NCBI GenBank assembly: GCA_964619535.1
Contig: CAZUEX010000001.1
Location: 1-64,000, forward strand
Length of the DNA: 64,000 nucleotides
Reading direction: 5' to 3'
Origin: Leptonema sp964619535
GTDB taxonomy: Bacteria > Spirochaetota > Leptospiria > Leptospirales > Leptonemataceae
Positions 25,214 through 32,623 of this stretch are shown piece by piece (the stretch's first letter is position 1; every line of letters starts with the position of its first letter). The translations under genes were made by a program, and so were the position numbers. Under the pieces are notes generated by a model, which was not told the DNA's origin, ran no database searches, and saw only the letters and a list, made by a program, of their open reading frames with translations.

Positions 25214-26626
25214 ATGAAATACGATAAAATACGAGGCAGCAGTATTGCAGAGATGATGATGCAGCTGCGCAGTCAGTACGGTCAATCTGTTTACATCATT
25301 CAAACCCGTGAGATCAAGCAGGGGGGGCTTTTCGGATCGGACCTCCTTGCGAAGAAGCAGTACGAGATTGAATACATGGTAAGCGAAGGGGATGCGCCCT
25401 ATGGCAAGAAGCCTCATCGGCTTCCCGATCGTCCTTCCTCTGCCAGCCGTACGGCGGCCTTAACGAGGGCATCTGCAGAGCTGCGGGACAGGGCAGAGCC
25501 CGTGAAGACTGCCGCTTCTTCGCTGGAAACGAATCTAAATGACCTGGATGCCCTGATTGACTCCCTGAAAGCACTGAAAAGCCGTACCGAAAGCAGGCCG
25601 GCCACGTCGGTTGCTCCCGAGCTCCAGCCAGAAGAAAGGCCTGTAAAACAGGAACCGGAACCTTCCCTGAACGTCGAAGTAAGGCCAGAAGAGGTAGCCC
25701 GGAAACAGGAAGAGCCCGTTTCGCATACGGAAGCCATGCCCAGGCTGGAGCCGACCAGGGAAGAGCTGGAGGCCCTTTTGCGAGAGCCAGAGCCGGTGGA
25801 GGCCGTTGCGCCGCAGGTGCCAGTCCCTGAAGAAGATCGCAATCCGCTGGCCCGCATCCGGGAGCGGCTGATCGAGAACCAGGCCTCGGCGGCCTTTGTG
25901 GATCGCTTTTTGCAGAGGCTGGAGCGGTCTCTTTCTGAGGACGATCGTCTGCATCCGGGCAGGGTGCGCAGTCGATCTCTTGAGAAGATGAAGGAGATGA
26001 TTCGCATCACGCCTTCGATAGAGCGAGAGCACGGTGAGCGCAAGATCGTATTCTTCGTCGGACCGCATGGCTCGGGTAAGACCACCAGCCTGGCCAAGCT
26101 TGCCTACCGCTATCGTTTTGGAGATGGGCCGGATCTGAGCATCTACAGCCTGGACCTGCACCGCGTGGCGGCCACAGAACAGCTGAAAACCTACGCAGCG
26201 GTCTTGCAGGTACCATTCTTTTCACCACTCTTTGAATCCGATTTTCGGGAGTATCTGGACCGGGATGGTGCACAGCTTATCTTTGTTGACACATCGGGGA
26301 TGGGTCTGCGCAATGCGGATCGTCGGGACGAGCTGGTGCGCTTTATTGAAAGCGTGCAGGATTCGGTGGAGGTTCACCTCGTGATGCCCGTTTCCCTTTC
26401 TCCGTCTCTTACAGAAAAGTACATGGAGTTCTTTGAACCGGTCGGCTTTGAAAAAATCCTGCTCACACGGCTGGACGAAGCGGATTTTCTCGCTAATTTC
26501 ATTGAAGTTGCCGATAAATGGAAGAGACCTTTCTCGTTCCTGAACAACAGTCCGGAGGTTTCAAGCCCGTTGATGAATGCGGGGCCGGAGGATCTGGCGA
26601 GGATGGTGCTCGGATTGAACAGTTGA
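25214..26626 (+). CDS. flhF: Flagellar SRP-like GTPase FlhF
   Basis: A 470-residue protein with an N-terminal domain (MKYDKIRGSSIAEMMMQL), a Glu/Pro-rich linker (about 75-230), and a C-terminal SRP-type GTPase. The P-loop is GPHGSGKTTSLAKL from about residue 283, the switch reads FVDTSGMG and the specificity motif reads LTRLDEAD. It sets flagellar number and polar placement together with FlhG. It leads flhG-x-fliA and has its own promoter candidate. Confidence 0.95.
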   Translation: MKYDKIRGSSIAEMMMQLRSQYGQSVYIIQTREIKQGGLFGSDLLAKKQYEIEYMVSEGDAPYGKKPHRLPDRPSSASRTAALTRASAELRDRAEPVKTAASSLETNLNDLDALIDSLKALKSRTESRPATSVAPELQPEERPVKQEPEPSLNVEVRPEEVARKQEEPVSHTEAMPRLEPTREELEALLREPEPVEAVAPQVPVPEEDRNPLARIRERLIENQASAAFVDRFLQRLERSLSEDDRLHPGRVRSRSLEKMKEMIRITPSIEREHGERKIVFFVGPHGSGKTTSLAKLAYRYRFGDGPDLSIYSLDLHRVAATEQLKTYAAVLQVPFFSPLFESDFREYLDRDGAQLIFVDTSGMGLRNADRRDELVRFIESVQDSVEVHLVMPVSLSPSLTEKYMEFFEPVGFEKILLTRLDEADFLANFIEVADKWKRPFSFLNNSPEVSSPLMNAGPEDLARMVLGLNS

Positions 26627-26649
26627 ATTTTTTTAGCTGAGAGGGACCT

Positions 26650-27633
26650 ATGTACTATCTGGAACAGGCAGCGGGTTTACGTCTTGCAAATTCCGGTCGT
26701 CCGTTACACAGTAGCTCCCTTCTCATGGAACAGACGATGGATCTATCCGAAAGCACCGAAACGACTACAGGCAGTGAAATGTCGGCAACGCCGAAAAAGG
26801 AAGAAACGCGCGTAATTGCCATTACCTCTGGAAAAGGAGGCGTGGGAAAGACGACCGTTTCGGTGAACCTTGCTATCAGCATGGCGCGCATGGGTAAGAA
26901 GGTCCTGTTGATGGACGGCGACCTTGGCCTGGCTAACGTAAACGTCCTTCTTGGTATCATTCCCGAACACAATATCTATGAAGTAATCAAAGGGAAGAAG
27001 CGGATCCAGGATATCATCCTTCAAACCAATTACGGCATCGATCTGCTGGCAGGAGCCAGCGGCATTACGCAGCTTGCAAACCTCGATGAGGAGCAGCGAG
27101 AGAACTTCCTGCGAGGGCTGGACGACCTTCGCGGATACGACATCCTGATCATTGATACAGGAGCAGGTGTGGGTGCAAACGTCATCGGCCTTGTGAAGCC
27201 AGCCGATGAAATCCTCATCGTTACCACTCCCGAGCCCACGTCGATTACCGATGCATACGGGATGATCAAGAGCATTGTCGTCAATCGACAGGACAAGCGC
27301 ATCAAGCTGCTTGTAAACCGCGTCGACTCTGCGGTTGAGGCAAAGCGTGTGGCCGATCGACTGATCAGCATTTCTTCGCAATTTCTGAAGGCTGACGTGG
27401 AAAGCCTTGGCTTTATTTTCGAAGAAGAGATTGTGCAGAAAAGCATACGGAACCAGAGGCCGTATGTAGTTGTCTATCCAGGATCGAAAAGCGCAGCCTG
27501 TGTACAGCACATTGCGATGCGATTGTTGAATGTCGATACCGATGCAGGCGATAATGCCGGTATTGGTAACTTCTTCACAAGGCTGGCACAGCTTTTCGGT
27601 GGTGACTCGAAAAACGAGACGTCAGGCGGATGA
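26650..27633 (+). CDS. flhG: Flagellar number regulator FlhG (MinD-like ATPase)
   Basis: A 327-residue ParA/MinD-type ATPase with P-loop SGKGGVGKTT (about 60-69), MDGDLGLANVNVLLG and IIDTGAGVGANV. The N-terminus has YLEQAAGLRLAN, matching the DQAxxLR helix through which FlhG activates FlhF, so the start at 26650 is well supported. It restricts flagellar number. It is followed by a coupled membrane-protein gene. Confidence 0.95.
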   Translation: MYYLEQAAGLRLANSGRPLHSSSLLMEQTMDLSESTETTTGSEMSATPKKEETRVIAITSGKGGVGKTTVSVNLAISMARMGKKVLLMDGDLGLANVNVLLGIIPEHNIYEVIKGKKRIQDIILQTNYGIDLLAGASGITQLANLDEEQRENFLRGLDDLRGYDILIIDTGAGVGANVIGLVKPADEILIVTTPEPTSITDAYGMIKSIVVNRQDKRIKLLVNRVDSAVEAKRVADRLISISSQFLKADVESLGFIFEEEIVQKSIRNQRPYVVVYPGSKSAACVQHIAMRLLNVDTDAGDNAGIGNFFTRLAQLFGGDSKNETSGG

Positions 27634-28076
27634 TGCCACTACCGGCAAAGTTTGCAACAGGTTTTGCCATTCCCGGGTTGCTGATCTCTGCTGCCTTTGC
27701 CCTTATGTCGGGCAATCGATGGGAGCATAATGCCTTTGTAATCGTTCTCTGTACCGTGCTGTCCGCCGTCCTCGGGGTCGTTGTCTATTCCGTGCTGAAG
27801 GCGCGGGTACCGGAATTCTTTGAATTGTTCCAGGGTTTGACAGACGTTTCGTACAGTCAAAGCTCTGACGAAACGATGGCCTTTTCAGGCGATGCGCCGG
27901 ATGCCTTTTCAGCAGAGGATTCGACTTTGGAAGGCCAGCAAGCCAGCGATGTTGCCGGCGCAGAAGAGGGGCCCACGCACTTTGGCGATCACATCCTGGT
28001 CGACAAGGTGAAGATCAAGAACGAGCCACGTCTGATGGCACAGGCCATTCGCACCCTGCTTGCAAAAGATGATTGA
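27630..28076 (+). CDS. Small membrane protein between flhG and fliA
   Basis: A 148-residue protein with two N-terminal hydrophobic segments (TGFAIPGLLISAAFALM; FVIVLCTVLSAVLGVVVY), then an acidic linker and a short C-terminal motif (HILVDKVKIKNEPRLMAQAI). I recognise no family. Start codons at 27630 or 27633 overlap the flhG stop, and its stop overlaps the fliA start, so it is translationally coupled on both sides. Position implies a flagellar or motility role. Confidence 0.72.
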   Translation: MMPLPAKFATGFAIPGLLISAAFALMSGNRWEHNAFVIVLCTVLSAVLGVVVYSVLKARVPEFFELFQGLTDVSYSQSSDETMAFSGDAPDAFSAEDSTLEGQQASDVAGAEEGPTHFGDHILVDKVKIKNEPRLMAQAIRTLLAKDD

Positions 28077-28918
28077 TCAAAATGGGAGCTTCCCATAATA
28101 TGATCAGAGGCCGCCGGCACATGTCGAGAGTTTTTGAAAAATACAAAGATGAAGATGAGCTGAAGCTCTGGCGGAAGTACCTGAAAGGGAAAGATCCGGA
28201 GATACGGGAGTATTTTACGATCAAGTATGCTCCCCTGGTCAAGTATGTGGCTGGCAAGGTGGCCATTGGCATGCCGCATAACGTCGAGTTTGATGACCTC
28301 GTAAGCTACGGTTCATTTGGCCTGCTCGATGCCATCGAAAAGTTCGATCCCAATCGTGATATTAAGTTTAAAACCTATGCCATGACCCGTATTCGCGGGG
28401 CCATTTTCGATGAGCTGCGCAGTATCGACTGGATTCCACGTTCCATCCGACAGAAGGCCAGGCAGATCGAAGAGGTCATCTCTGTTCTCGAAAACCGCCT
28501 GGGGCATACGGTTGAGGACGAAGACATTGCCCGTGAAATGGGCATATCGACCGATGAATTACAGACCCTTCTGACCCAGATATCCGGTACCAGCATCGTT
28601 TCGCTGAATGATGTCTGGTTTATGGGCGATGACAACGACCAGGTTTCGTTCATCGATACGATCGAAAGCCCCGAAAACCTGAATCCGGACAACCTGATTG
28701 AAAGAGAAGAGATCAAAAGCGTCATCGTTGAGGCTATCAAACAGTTGCCCGACAAAGAGAAAAAGGTCATTGTGCTCTACTATTATGAAGATCTGACGCT
28801 GAAAGAGATCGGTGAGGTTCTGGAAGTGACCGAAAGCCGCATCTCACAGCTGCATACGAAGGCCATCATGCGCCTGCGTGGCAAGCTGATCCGTATGAAA
28901 AATGCCCTGAAAAAGTAG
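28073..28918 (+). CDS. fliA: RNA polymerase sigma-28 factor FliA/WhiG family
   Basis: Up to 281 residues with regions 2 (FDDLVSYGSFGLLDAIEKF; IRGAIFDELRSIDWIPRS), 3 and 4 (LTLKEIGEVLEVTESRIS) of the FliA/WhiG family. It directs late flagellar gene transcription. The start is uncertain: ATG 28073 overlaps the upstream stop (ATGA), ATG 28100 has GGGAG upstream, and ATG 28121 (MSRVFEKYKDED) fits the usual family N-terminus. A hairpin at 28082-28096 lies between these options. Confidence 0.94.
   Translation: MIKMGASHNMIRGRRHMSRVFEKYKDEDELKLWRKYLKGKDPEIREYFTIKYAPLVKYVAGKVAIGMPHNVEFDDLVSYGSFGLLDAIEKFDPNRDIKFKTYAMTRIRGAIFDELRSIDWIPRSIRQKARQIEEVISVLENRLGHTVEDEDIAREMGISTDELQTLLTQISGTSIVSLNDVWFMGDDNDQVSFIDTIESPENLNPDNLIEREEIKSVIVEAIKQLPDKEKKVIVLYYYEDLTLKEIGEVLEVTESRISQLHTKAIMRLRGKLIRMKNALKK
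28082..28096 (+). other. Hairpin over the fliA translation start region
   Basis: ATGGGA-GCT-TCCCAT sits just after the first possible fliA start and just before the alternative ATGs at 28100 and 28121. It would hide the GGGAG that serves the 28100 start. Confidence 0.5.
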
Positions 28919-28969
28919 CCGAAAGCCGGTTTTGCCGGTTCCCTGCCGAATCCAGCCGTTCCGATCCGC

Positions 28970-28997
28970 TAATGCCCGAGCCCTGTTTCTCCGATAC
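28970..28997 (+). promoter_or_regulatory. Sigma-28-type promoter upstream of flaG
   Basis: TAAT (28970-28973), 16 bases, then TCCGATAC (28990-28997), close to the TAAA-N15-GCCGATAA consensus of FliA-type sigma factors. It lies directly downstream of fliA and 20 bases before the flaG ATG. Confidence 0.55.
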
Positions 28998-29016
28998 TCT
29001 GAGCAAGAGGAACAGT

Positions 29017-29376
29017 ATGGAAATCAACACAAGGATCAAGGAGCTGCATGATGCTGTAACGTCTGTAAGATCGGAACGTCGGTCACATTCGGAGCATCAT
29101 GCAACGGCTTCCGAAACGAGCTACGAAAACGTGCCGGATACCCCTGAAAATCGGCACCGCATCGACCGCGCCATCCGTGCGCTGGATATCTTTAACCCCA
29201 ATCATCCAAACACAAGGTTTCGGTATTCCGTGCATCCGGATACGGGTAGCATTCAGGTAGAGCTGTACAACTATCTGACGGGGGAAGTGATGCAGAAGAT
29301 ACCCTCCAATAAGCTGCTTGATTATGCAGCTCGTATCCAGGAGCTTTCGGGGCTGTTATTGGAAGAGCATGCCTGA
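29017..29376 (+). CDS. flaG: FlaG-family flagellar protein
   Basis: A 119-residue protein from ATG 29017 (AGAGGA 5 bases upstream). The C-terminal half carries the FlaG pattern: RFRYSVHPDTGSIQVELYN, TGEVMQKIPSNKLLDYAARI. The N-terminal half is charged and probably disordered. FlaG affects filament length or assembly. It is the last gene of the block and ends in a terminator that overlaps its stop codon. Confidence 0.88.
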   Translation: MEINTRIKELHDAVTSVRSERRSHSEHHATASETSYENVPDTPENRHRIDRAIRALDIFNPNHPNTRFRYSVHPDTGSIQVELYNYLTGEVMQKIPSNKLLDYAARIQELSGLLLEEHA

Positions 29377-29397
29377 GAGCGGCATGCTCTTTTTTTT
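29364..29397 (+). terminator. Intrinsic terminator of the flhF-flaG block
   Basis: A perfect 10-bp stem AGAGCATGCC/GGCATGCTCT (29364-29373 with 29381-29390) and a run of 8 T. The left arm lies in the last flaG codons and the stop codon is in the loop. Confidence 0.93.
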
Positions 29398-29412
29398 CCT
29401 GTGTAGAAAATG

Positions 29413-29434
29413 AAAAAGGCCCTGCGGGCCCTTT
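29413..29434 (-). terminator. Intrinsic terminator of rpsD
   Basis: On the minus strand GGCCC-GCA-GGGCC is followed by TTTTT (29417-29413). It is a short but GC-rich stem placed about 25 bases after the rpsD stop codon. Confidence 0.7.
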
Positions 29435-29460
29435 CCATAAAACGAAGATTCTTCGAAGGA

Positions 29461-30081
29461 TTACTTCGAATAGAATTCGATAATCCTTGCAATATTGATG
29501 CGATCGGCGGTAGGGATATCGCCTGCATTGGTAATACCAAGAAACTTACCCGAAATGCCGTCTTCCTGAACCTCCAGGTAGGGCACAGGGTTGGTCGGAT
29601 TCTGACGACCTTCGATGGCCAGCTTTACACGATCCAGTTCCTTTGACTCAGGAGCAAGACCGATCACCTGACCGACCTTTACCTGGTAGGATGGGATGTC
29701 CATACGACGCCCGTCGATGGTGACGTGACCATGTGAAATAAGCTGACGTGCATCGAAAACCGAGCGTGCCAGGCCAAGGCGATAGACCAGGGTCATCAGC
29801 CGGCTTTCCAGAAGGATCAGAAAGTTGTCGGATTTATTCCCGTGCATACGGGAAGCCTTTTCGAAGGTCCGGTAGAACTGCTTCTCCATCATCCCGTAGG
29901 TAAGACGCAGCTTTTGCTTTTCGAGCAGCTGCTCGCCATAAGGCGATTTCTTCTTACGACGAGAATCGGGACGGTGTCCTGGAGGGAAAGGACGCTTCAC
30001 AGAAGGACACTTCGGATTGTTATACAGGCAGTAGCCTGCTGAACGACAGATCTTGTGACGTGGTTTTCGAATCGTAGCCAA
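29461..30081 (-). CDS. rpsD: 30S ribosomal protein S4
   Basis: A 206-residue uS4 with the S4 RNA-binding motif (SRLMTLVYRLGLARS; ARQLISHGHVTIDGRR). The N-terminus has Cys12, Cys18 and Cys25, an incomplete version of the four-Cys zinc site of C+ S4 proteins, so zinc binding is doubtful. It is a stand-alone gene, not in the usual rpsM-rpsK-rpsD-rpoA cluster. Confidence 0.96.
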   Translation of the reverse strand: MATIRKPRHKICRSAGYCLYNNPKCPSVKRPFPPGHRPDSRRKKKSPYGEQLLEKQKLRLTYGMMEKQFYRTFEKASRMHGNKSDNFLILLESRLMTLVYRLGLARSVFDARQLISHGHVTIDGRRMDIPSYQVKVGQVIGLAPESKELDRVKLAIEGRQNPTNPVPYLEVQEDGISGKFLGITNAGDIPTADRINIARIIEFYSK

Positions 30082-30125
30082 TGTTTACTCCGCGGCCGTC
30101 TAAATTTTTGATATACGGTATTTCA

Positions 30126-30139
30126 GCCGGTATACCGGC
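30126..30139. promoter_or_regulatory. Perfect 14-bp palindrome upstream of rpsD
   Basis: GCCGGTATACCGGC lies 45-58 bases upstream of the rpsD ATG, in a gap of 125 bases. It could be a regulator site or a cruciform. TATACC within it could also serve as part of a -10 element. Confidence 0.5.
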
Positions 30140-30179
30140 CCGCAGTTCCAGAGTTTTTCAGGTTTTTTCTGTGAAAAGC

Positions 30180-30200
30180 AAAAAATCGGGCCAGCGCCCG
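30180..30200 (-). terminator. Intrinsic terminator of the trxB operon
   Basis: On the minus strand CGGGC-GCTG-GCCCG (30200-30187) is followed by ATTTTTT (down to 30180), just after the stop codon of the last gene. Confidence 0.8.
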
Positions 30201-30206
30201 TTGCCA

Positions 30207-30689
30207 TTACGGATCGTTCTGGATCAGCCCACGGTTCTGCAGGGCTATGGTTAGCCTGTCGACAAAGCCATGGCTGTCCGTTTCCATGCGCCGGGAGGCC
30301 AATTTCAGGATGTTACCGAGAAAACGATAAACCCGTGCAGGTTCATCGTCGCTTGCTATGACGCGGGCTGCGGAAAGCCGCACCACATCGTATTCGGCGC
30401 GATCCAGTGCCCTGTGGAAGTCACGTTCGGCATCCTGTTCCATGATCGTCTGCATACGATCGGCAATGGTATCGGGCTTGAAGTGTTTGATCAGATTCTG
30501 AACGAAGGCCTCGGTACGCAGCTGCACAGAAGGCAGGATCATCTCTACGGTGACGGAATACTCTTCGTCAAAGTCCGCAGGCACCGGAACCAGCCGGCCC
30601 TGATCGGGGCGGTAAAGAAAGCGAATGGGCTTGCTCAGCCGTACGGTGACCTTCTTTCGCTCTGGGTTTTTCCGTCGTGATTCGTTCAT
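30207..30689 (-). CDS. Hypothetical cytoplasmic protein, last gene of the trxB operon
   Basis: A 160-residue protein from ATG 30689. It has a basic N-terminus (MNESRRKNPERKKVTVRLSK) with a predicted beta region, then a helical C-terminal half (RVYRFLGNILKLASRRMETD). No signal peptide, membrane helix or family is recognised. In-frame codons further upstream lie outside the likely start. It is 80 bases downstream of the DUF115 gene and followed by a terminator. Confidence 0.65.
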   Translation of the reverse strand: MNESRRKNPERKKVTVRLSKPIRFLYRPDQGRLVPVPADFDEEYSVTVEMILPSVQLRTEAFVQNLIKHFKPDTIADRMQTIMEQDAERDFHRALDRAEYDVVRLSAARVIASDDEPARVYRFLGNILKLASRRMETDSHGFVDRLTIALQNRGLIQNDP

Positions 30690-30768
30690 GTGTGGCAAAT
30701 CCCGTAGGTCTGGGAACAGCGGGGCACTGTACAACCTGTAGAAAAGGAAGCAGGATTGGTGAAGGTCG

Positions 30769-32085
30769 TCAATCGGAAAAAGAAAGATGTCGCATGGCCA
30801 TCTGCTGCCATTGTGGACCGAATTCCTGTCCGACGAGGCCTGGAAGCTGCGAGCGGGCAAGGATGGTCTGCAGCCGTTTACCGGTGAACTGAACCGAACG
30901 CAGCTGAAAGGGGCCGGATTCGACATAGCCGGGCCGTTTCTCGGACAGCCTTTTTGCCTCGGCAAGCCTGGCCATGGCCGATGGATTGGCACGGCTTTGC
31001 CTGCCGGTTAGCAGGACATGATAGTGTTCGGTGGTATAGAGCCGATGCTCCGTAATCCTGTGGTAAGAATCATATCCGGTTCCACGAACATAGAACTGCT
31101 GTTGCTGCGGCTCGAGGCTTACCCCTGCCAGCAAAAGTCTGGCCTGTGGATGACGGCTCTGCAGTGCCACTGCGTAACCGAGTACATTACGAAAGGGATT
31201 GGAGTACGGTGTGCCAAGAGGTAGATGGGCAGATAGAACCTGGTCAGGTGGAAAGAGTGTGGGTACGAAGTAGACGGGAAAGCCAGCCCGTTCCGGAAAA
31301 ACAGATCCGGCCATCCATGTGAGAACGGGAGGGAGGGGCTGTTTCTGCTGGCTGACCAGTGCTTTTAGCAATGCAAGATGATAGGCCGTTCCAAATCCGC
31401 TGTCAATACTGATGACGAGGTCCATCGACCATCCGGCGGCGAAAACGGCAGCAGCCGCTGTATCTGCGGCCAGAATCAGTGGTCGTTCGCCGGATCTCTG
31501 AAACTCCTGCCCGTACAGCCGTAAGTCCTCCAGGAGGGAGGGGCCGGCTCCACAGAAAAGGATGGTCGAAGGCATCGGTTCAAAGGCCTGGAAGAAGCAC
31601 AGGGCAGGATGGTGCAGGCGGAGGCTGTAGTTGCGCATCCACTGGCGTAAAAAATGGGCAGTGGTTCGATCGTCGACGGCTGGCCGACGTCGCTGCCGGT
31701 TTTCTCGGTATTCTTTATGAAAGCGCTGCAGTTCCGGGAACATTCGCCGGTAGGCAGGCTGTACAATGATGGCATCAAAGTCCTGCAGATCGACATCGGG
31801 GCCTGTCAGATTCAGGCCGGTGCGACTGGCATACATGCGGCGCAGGGCAGGGATGGGTTCGTATACGGTAATGGAAAAGGGATGCAGTCGATCGAAAAGG
31901 GCACCGGCACCGATTAAGAGGATTCGTGCATCGGCAGGAATGGCCTGCAGGGTGGATAAAAAGCGCTGAAACTCCTTCTCGCTATTGCGAACGGAATAAA
32001 GGGGTTTGTTGTTGATCCAGAGATTGACCGGAAGCCCGACGGGCGGCTCGAGCCGCACCGGAACGTCGAGCTCTGGCAGCGTCAA
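30769..32085 (-). CDS. DUF115 (MptE-like/motility accessory factor) protein
   Basis: A 438-residue protein. The central domain has ILFCGAGPSLLEDLRLY, then LILAADTAAAAVFAAGW and MDLVISIDSGFG, the pattern of DUF115 proteins related to 6-hydroxymethylpterin pyrophosphokinase and the Maf/PseE motility accessory factors. Such proteins glycosylate flagellins in Campylobacter and relatives. The N-terminal part resembles a nucleotide-binding fold (RILLIGAGALFDRL). The start is TTG 32085, overlapping the TGA of the omega-like gene. Confidence 0.8.
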   Translation of the reverse strand: MTLPELDVPVRLEPPVGLPVNLWINNKPLYSVRNSEKEFQRFLSTLQAIPADARILLIGAGALFDRLHPFSITVYEPIPALRRMYASRTGLNLTGPDVDLQDFDAIIVQPAYRRMFPELQRFHKEYRENRQRRRPAVDDRTTAHFLRQWMRNYSLRLHHPALCFFQAFEPMPSTILFCGAGPSLLEDLRLYGQEFQRSGERPLILAADTAAAAVFAAGWSMDLVISIDSGFGTAYHLALLKALVSQQKQPLPPVLTWMAGSVFPERAGFPVYFVPTLFPPDQVLSAHLPLGTPYSNPFRNVLGYAVALQSRHPQARLLLAGVSLEPQQQQFYVRGTGYDSYHRITEHRLYTTEHYHVLLTGRQSRANPSAMARLAEAKRLSEKRPGYVESGPFQLRSVQFTGKRLQTILARSQLPGLVGQEFGPQWQQMAMRHLSFSD

Positions 32086-32522
32086 TCGTCTTCGTCTCCG
32101 CTGTCGGTTTCGGGCTCTGCCTCTGCCTCAGCGGCTTCTTCAGGCTGCGCCTCACTGCCTTCCATTCGCTCATCGATGACTTCACCGATCTCGTCGAGCT
32201 CATCGTCAGAGTCGGCACTTACGGGAGCGGCGGTAGCGCTTCCTCGAAAGAGAGCCTCTGCCGTGTCGCGATGAGAACTCGTTTGCAGCTCCGCTTCCAG
32301 TTTGGCTCTTTGCTCATCGGTGATAAAGTCAAACTTAACGATGTCGCGTGACAGAGCCATCATGGCCTGAACGGCAGCCTTGCGGGTTCCCCAGCGAGGG
32401 GGAAGTTCAAGCATATGAGTGTTGTCGACAACCTCAAAAGCTGCCACAGCAGCGGCATACTTGTTCTGGGCTGTGATTTTCAGTAATTCGGAAATCTGGA
32501 ATTCGCCGGCTTCGCGGGCCAT
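32082..32522 (-). CDS. Putative RNA polymerase omega-like protein with acidic tail
   Basis: A 146-residue protein from ATG 32522 (AGGA 8 bases upstream). Residues about 8-60 carry ISELLKITAQNKYAAAVAAF and RKAAVQAMMALSRDIVKF, similar in spacing to RpoZ (a KYxxxxxAA helix followed by a KPxVxAL-type helix). The last 45 residues are strongly acidic (Glu/Asp/Ala). The identification is tentative. It sits between trxB and the DUF115 gene with a 4-base overlap to the latter. Confidence 0.5.
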   Translation of the reverse strand: MAREAGEFQISELLKITAQNKYAAAVAAFEVVDNTHMLELPPRWGTRKAAVQAMMALSRDIVKFDFITDEQRAKLEAELQTSSHRDTAEALFRGSATAAPVSADSDDELDEIGEVIDERMEGSEAQPEEAAEAEAEPETDSGDEDD

Positions 32523-32598
32523 GTCCACGTCCTGTGAAAAGGGATAAATAACCACTGAATGGAGGAGCCCCTTTCTGTCAAGAGCATTCCCATGAGTG

Positions 32599-32619
32599 GC
32601 AGGGGGACAGGCCCCCTGC
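32599..32619. other. GC-rich hairpin downstream of trxB
   Basis: GCAGGGGG-ACAGG-CCCCCTGC lies just after the trxB stop and before the omega-like gene. There is no T tract, so RNA stabilisation or attenuation between the genes is more likely than full termination. Confidence 0.55.
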
Positions 32620-32623
32620 TGGA

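Noticed and set aside
26743..27510. A 255-codon frame antisense to flhG
   Set aside because: It lies fully inside flhG, which has complete ATPase motifs. It looks like a shadow.
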